Below, one piece after another: positions 63,546 through 64,000 of a stretch of 64,000 nucleotides of DNA. The first letter of the stretch is position 1. Each line of letters opens with the position of its first letter. This stretch comes from Meghimatium bilineatum (Eukaryota; Mollusca; Gastropoda; Stylommatophora; Philomycidae): assembly GCA_034231615.1 (NCBI GenBank), contig CM067311.1, positions 10,061,212-10,125,211 on the forward strand, read 5' to 3'. The notes under the pieces are model-generated. The model had not been told where the DNA came from. It saw nothing but the letters and a program-made list of their open reading frames with translations, and made no database searches. Both the position numbers and the translations under genes were made by a program.

Positions 63546-63915
63546 ACATTACAACAGCAAGCATGAAAATGACATTTTTAGAGTTATGATTTTTCTCCCG
63601 TGGGCAAGAATTTCTAAACGCTTTGTTGTTATTCCACAATCAAAATAAAAGTAACAACAGTGTATCTTGTGCCTCTGATGTTAGCATTGTCTCTACTGTT
63701 TTCATTGTTGTTCACTGTTTATTTTCTTGTAGACAACTGTTAACAGAACTGTTAGCTAACTGTTAGAAACGTTGAAAATATCTTGTGTATTGTAGTTTGT
63801 ATGTTTTCGTGCTTACACCTCATAACCCCTTAGTCTTAGTGACATTCCGTCTGTTGTGTTCAAGTGTTCAGAGAGCTGTTCTTTCTGGCATTTGTTGTGT
63901 CTGTATTATATAGTT
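63546..63915. other. Unassigned intergenic sequence
   Basis: No supported feature. Confidence 0.4.
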
Positions 63916-64000
63916 ATTACCAAAGTAATAACTATACCATGACATTCCTGTGTATTGTCACCAAAGTAATAACTATACCATGACATTCCTGTGTATTGTC
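63916..64000. repeat. 41-bp tandem repeat, two copies, cut by window end
   Basis: Unit ACCAAAGTAATAACTATACC plus ATGACATTCCTGTGTATTGTC. The second copy ends exactly at the window edge, so the array probably continues. Confidence 0.9.

Overview
The window is animal nuclear DNA with almost no host coding capacity. Evidence for this is the absence of long host ORFs, dozens of 5'-truncated non-LTR retrotransposon (LINE) tails, several tRNA-derived SINE families, hAT- and mariner-type MITEs with target-site duplications (TSDs), and an unusually dense set of minisatellites. The mix of RTE-like LINEs, tRNA-SINEs and short-period satellites fits a lophotrochozoan, and a gastropod or other mollusc is my best guess. 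That is an inference of modest confidence, because nothing in the window fixes the species. I see no rRNA, no functional tRNA, no CRISPR and no prokaryotic features.

Layout. 0-14 kb: a 36-bp coding-like repeat, a 56-bp array, two TA-flanked mariner-like MITEs, many LINE tails, SINEs, one hAT MITE with an 8-bp TSD, and 23-bp and 46-bp arrays. 14.6-16.5 kb: a large near-continuous palindrome carrying a LINE RT fragment in both arms and a foldback element at its centre. 16.6-18 kb: 47-, 34- and 46-bp arrays. 18-27.5 kb: hAT MITEs with perfect TSDs (one inside a LINE C-terminus), a LINE inserted in a SINE, an inverted pair of LINE tails, and an RTE copy splitting another repeat. 28-30.2 kb: a 2.1-kb 19-bp satellite. 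30-46.6 kb: SINEs, a foldback MITE and eleven minisatellites. 47.2-49.8 kb: the most complete LINE, with recognisable RT motifs but frameshifted, interrupted by a SINE-like element with a 9-bp TSD, and carrying two in-frame minisatellites born from its own ORF. 50-58 kb: LINE and SINE remains, including a clean RTE insertion with an 11-bp TSD. 59-64 kb: a hAT MITE, a 55-bp array, one possible host terminal exon with a partial duplicate on the minus strand, a minus-strand LINE tail, and a 41-bp repeat running off the window end.

No set of genes works together here. What the window shows is how such a region grows: TPRT insertions with readable TSDs, nested insertions, SINEs built around one shared core module, and tandem arrays nucleating inside transposon sequence. 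The only candidate host sequences are the minus-strand exon at 62.0-62.3 kb, the relic repeat peptide at 0.43-0.6 kb and a weak promoter-like segment at 27.85 kb. LINE family numbers (1-8) and SINE letters (A-E, X) used below are local labels defined by similarity within this window.
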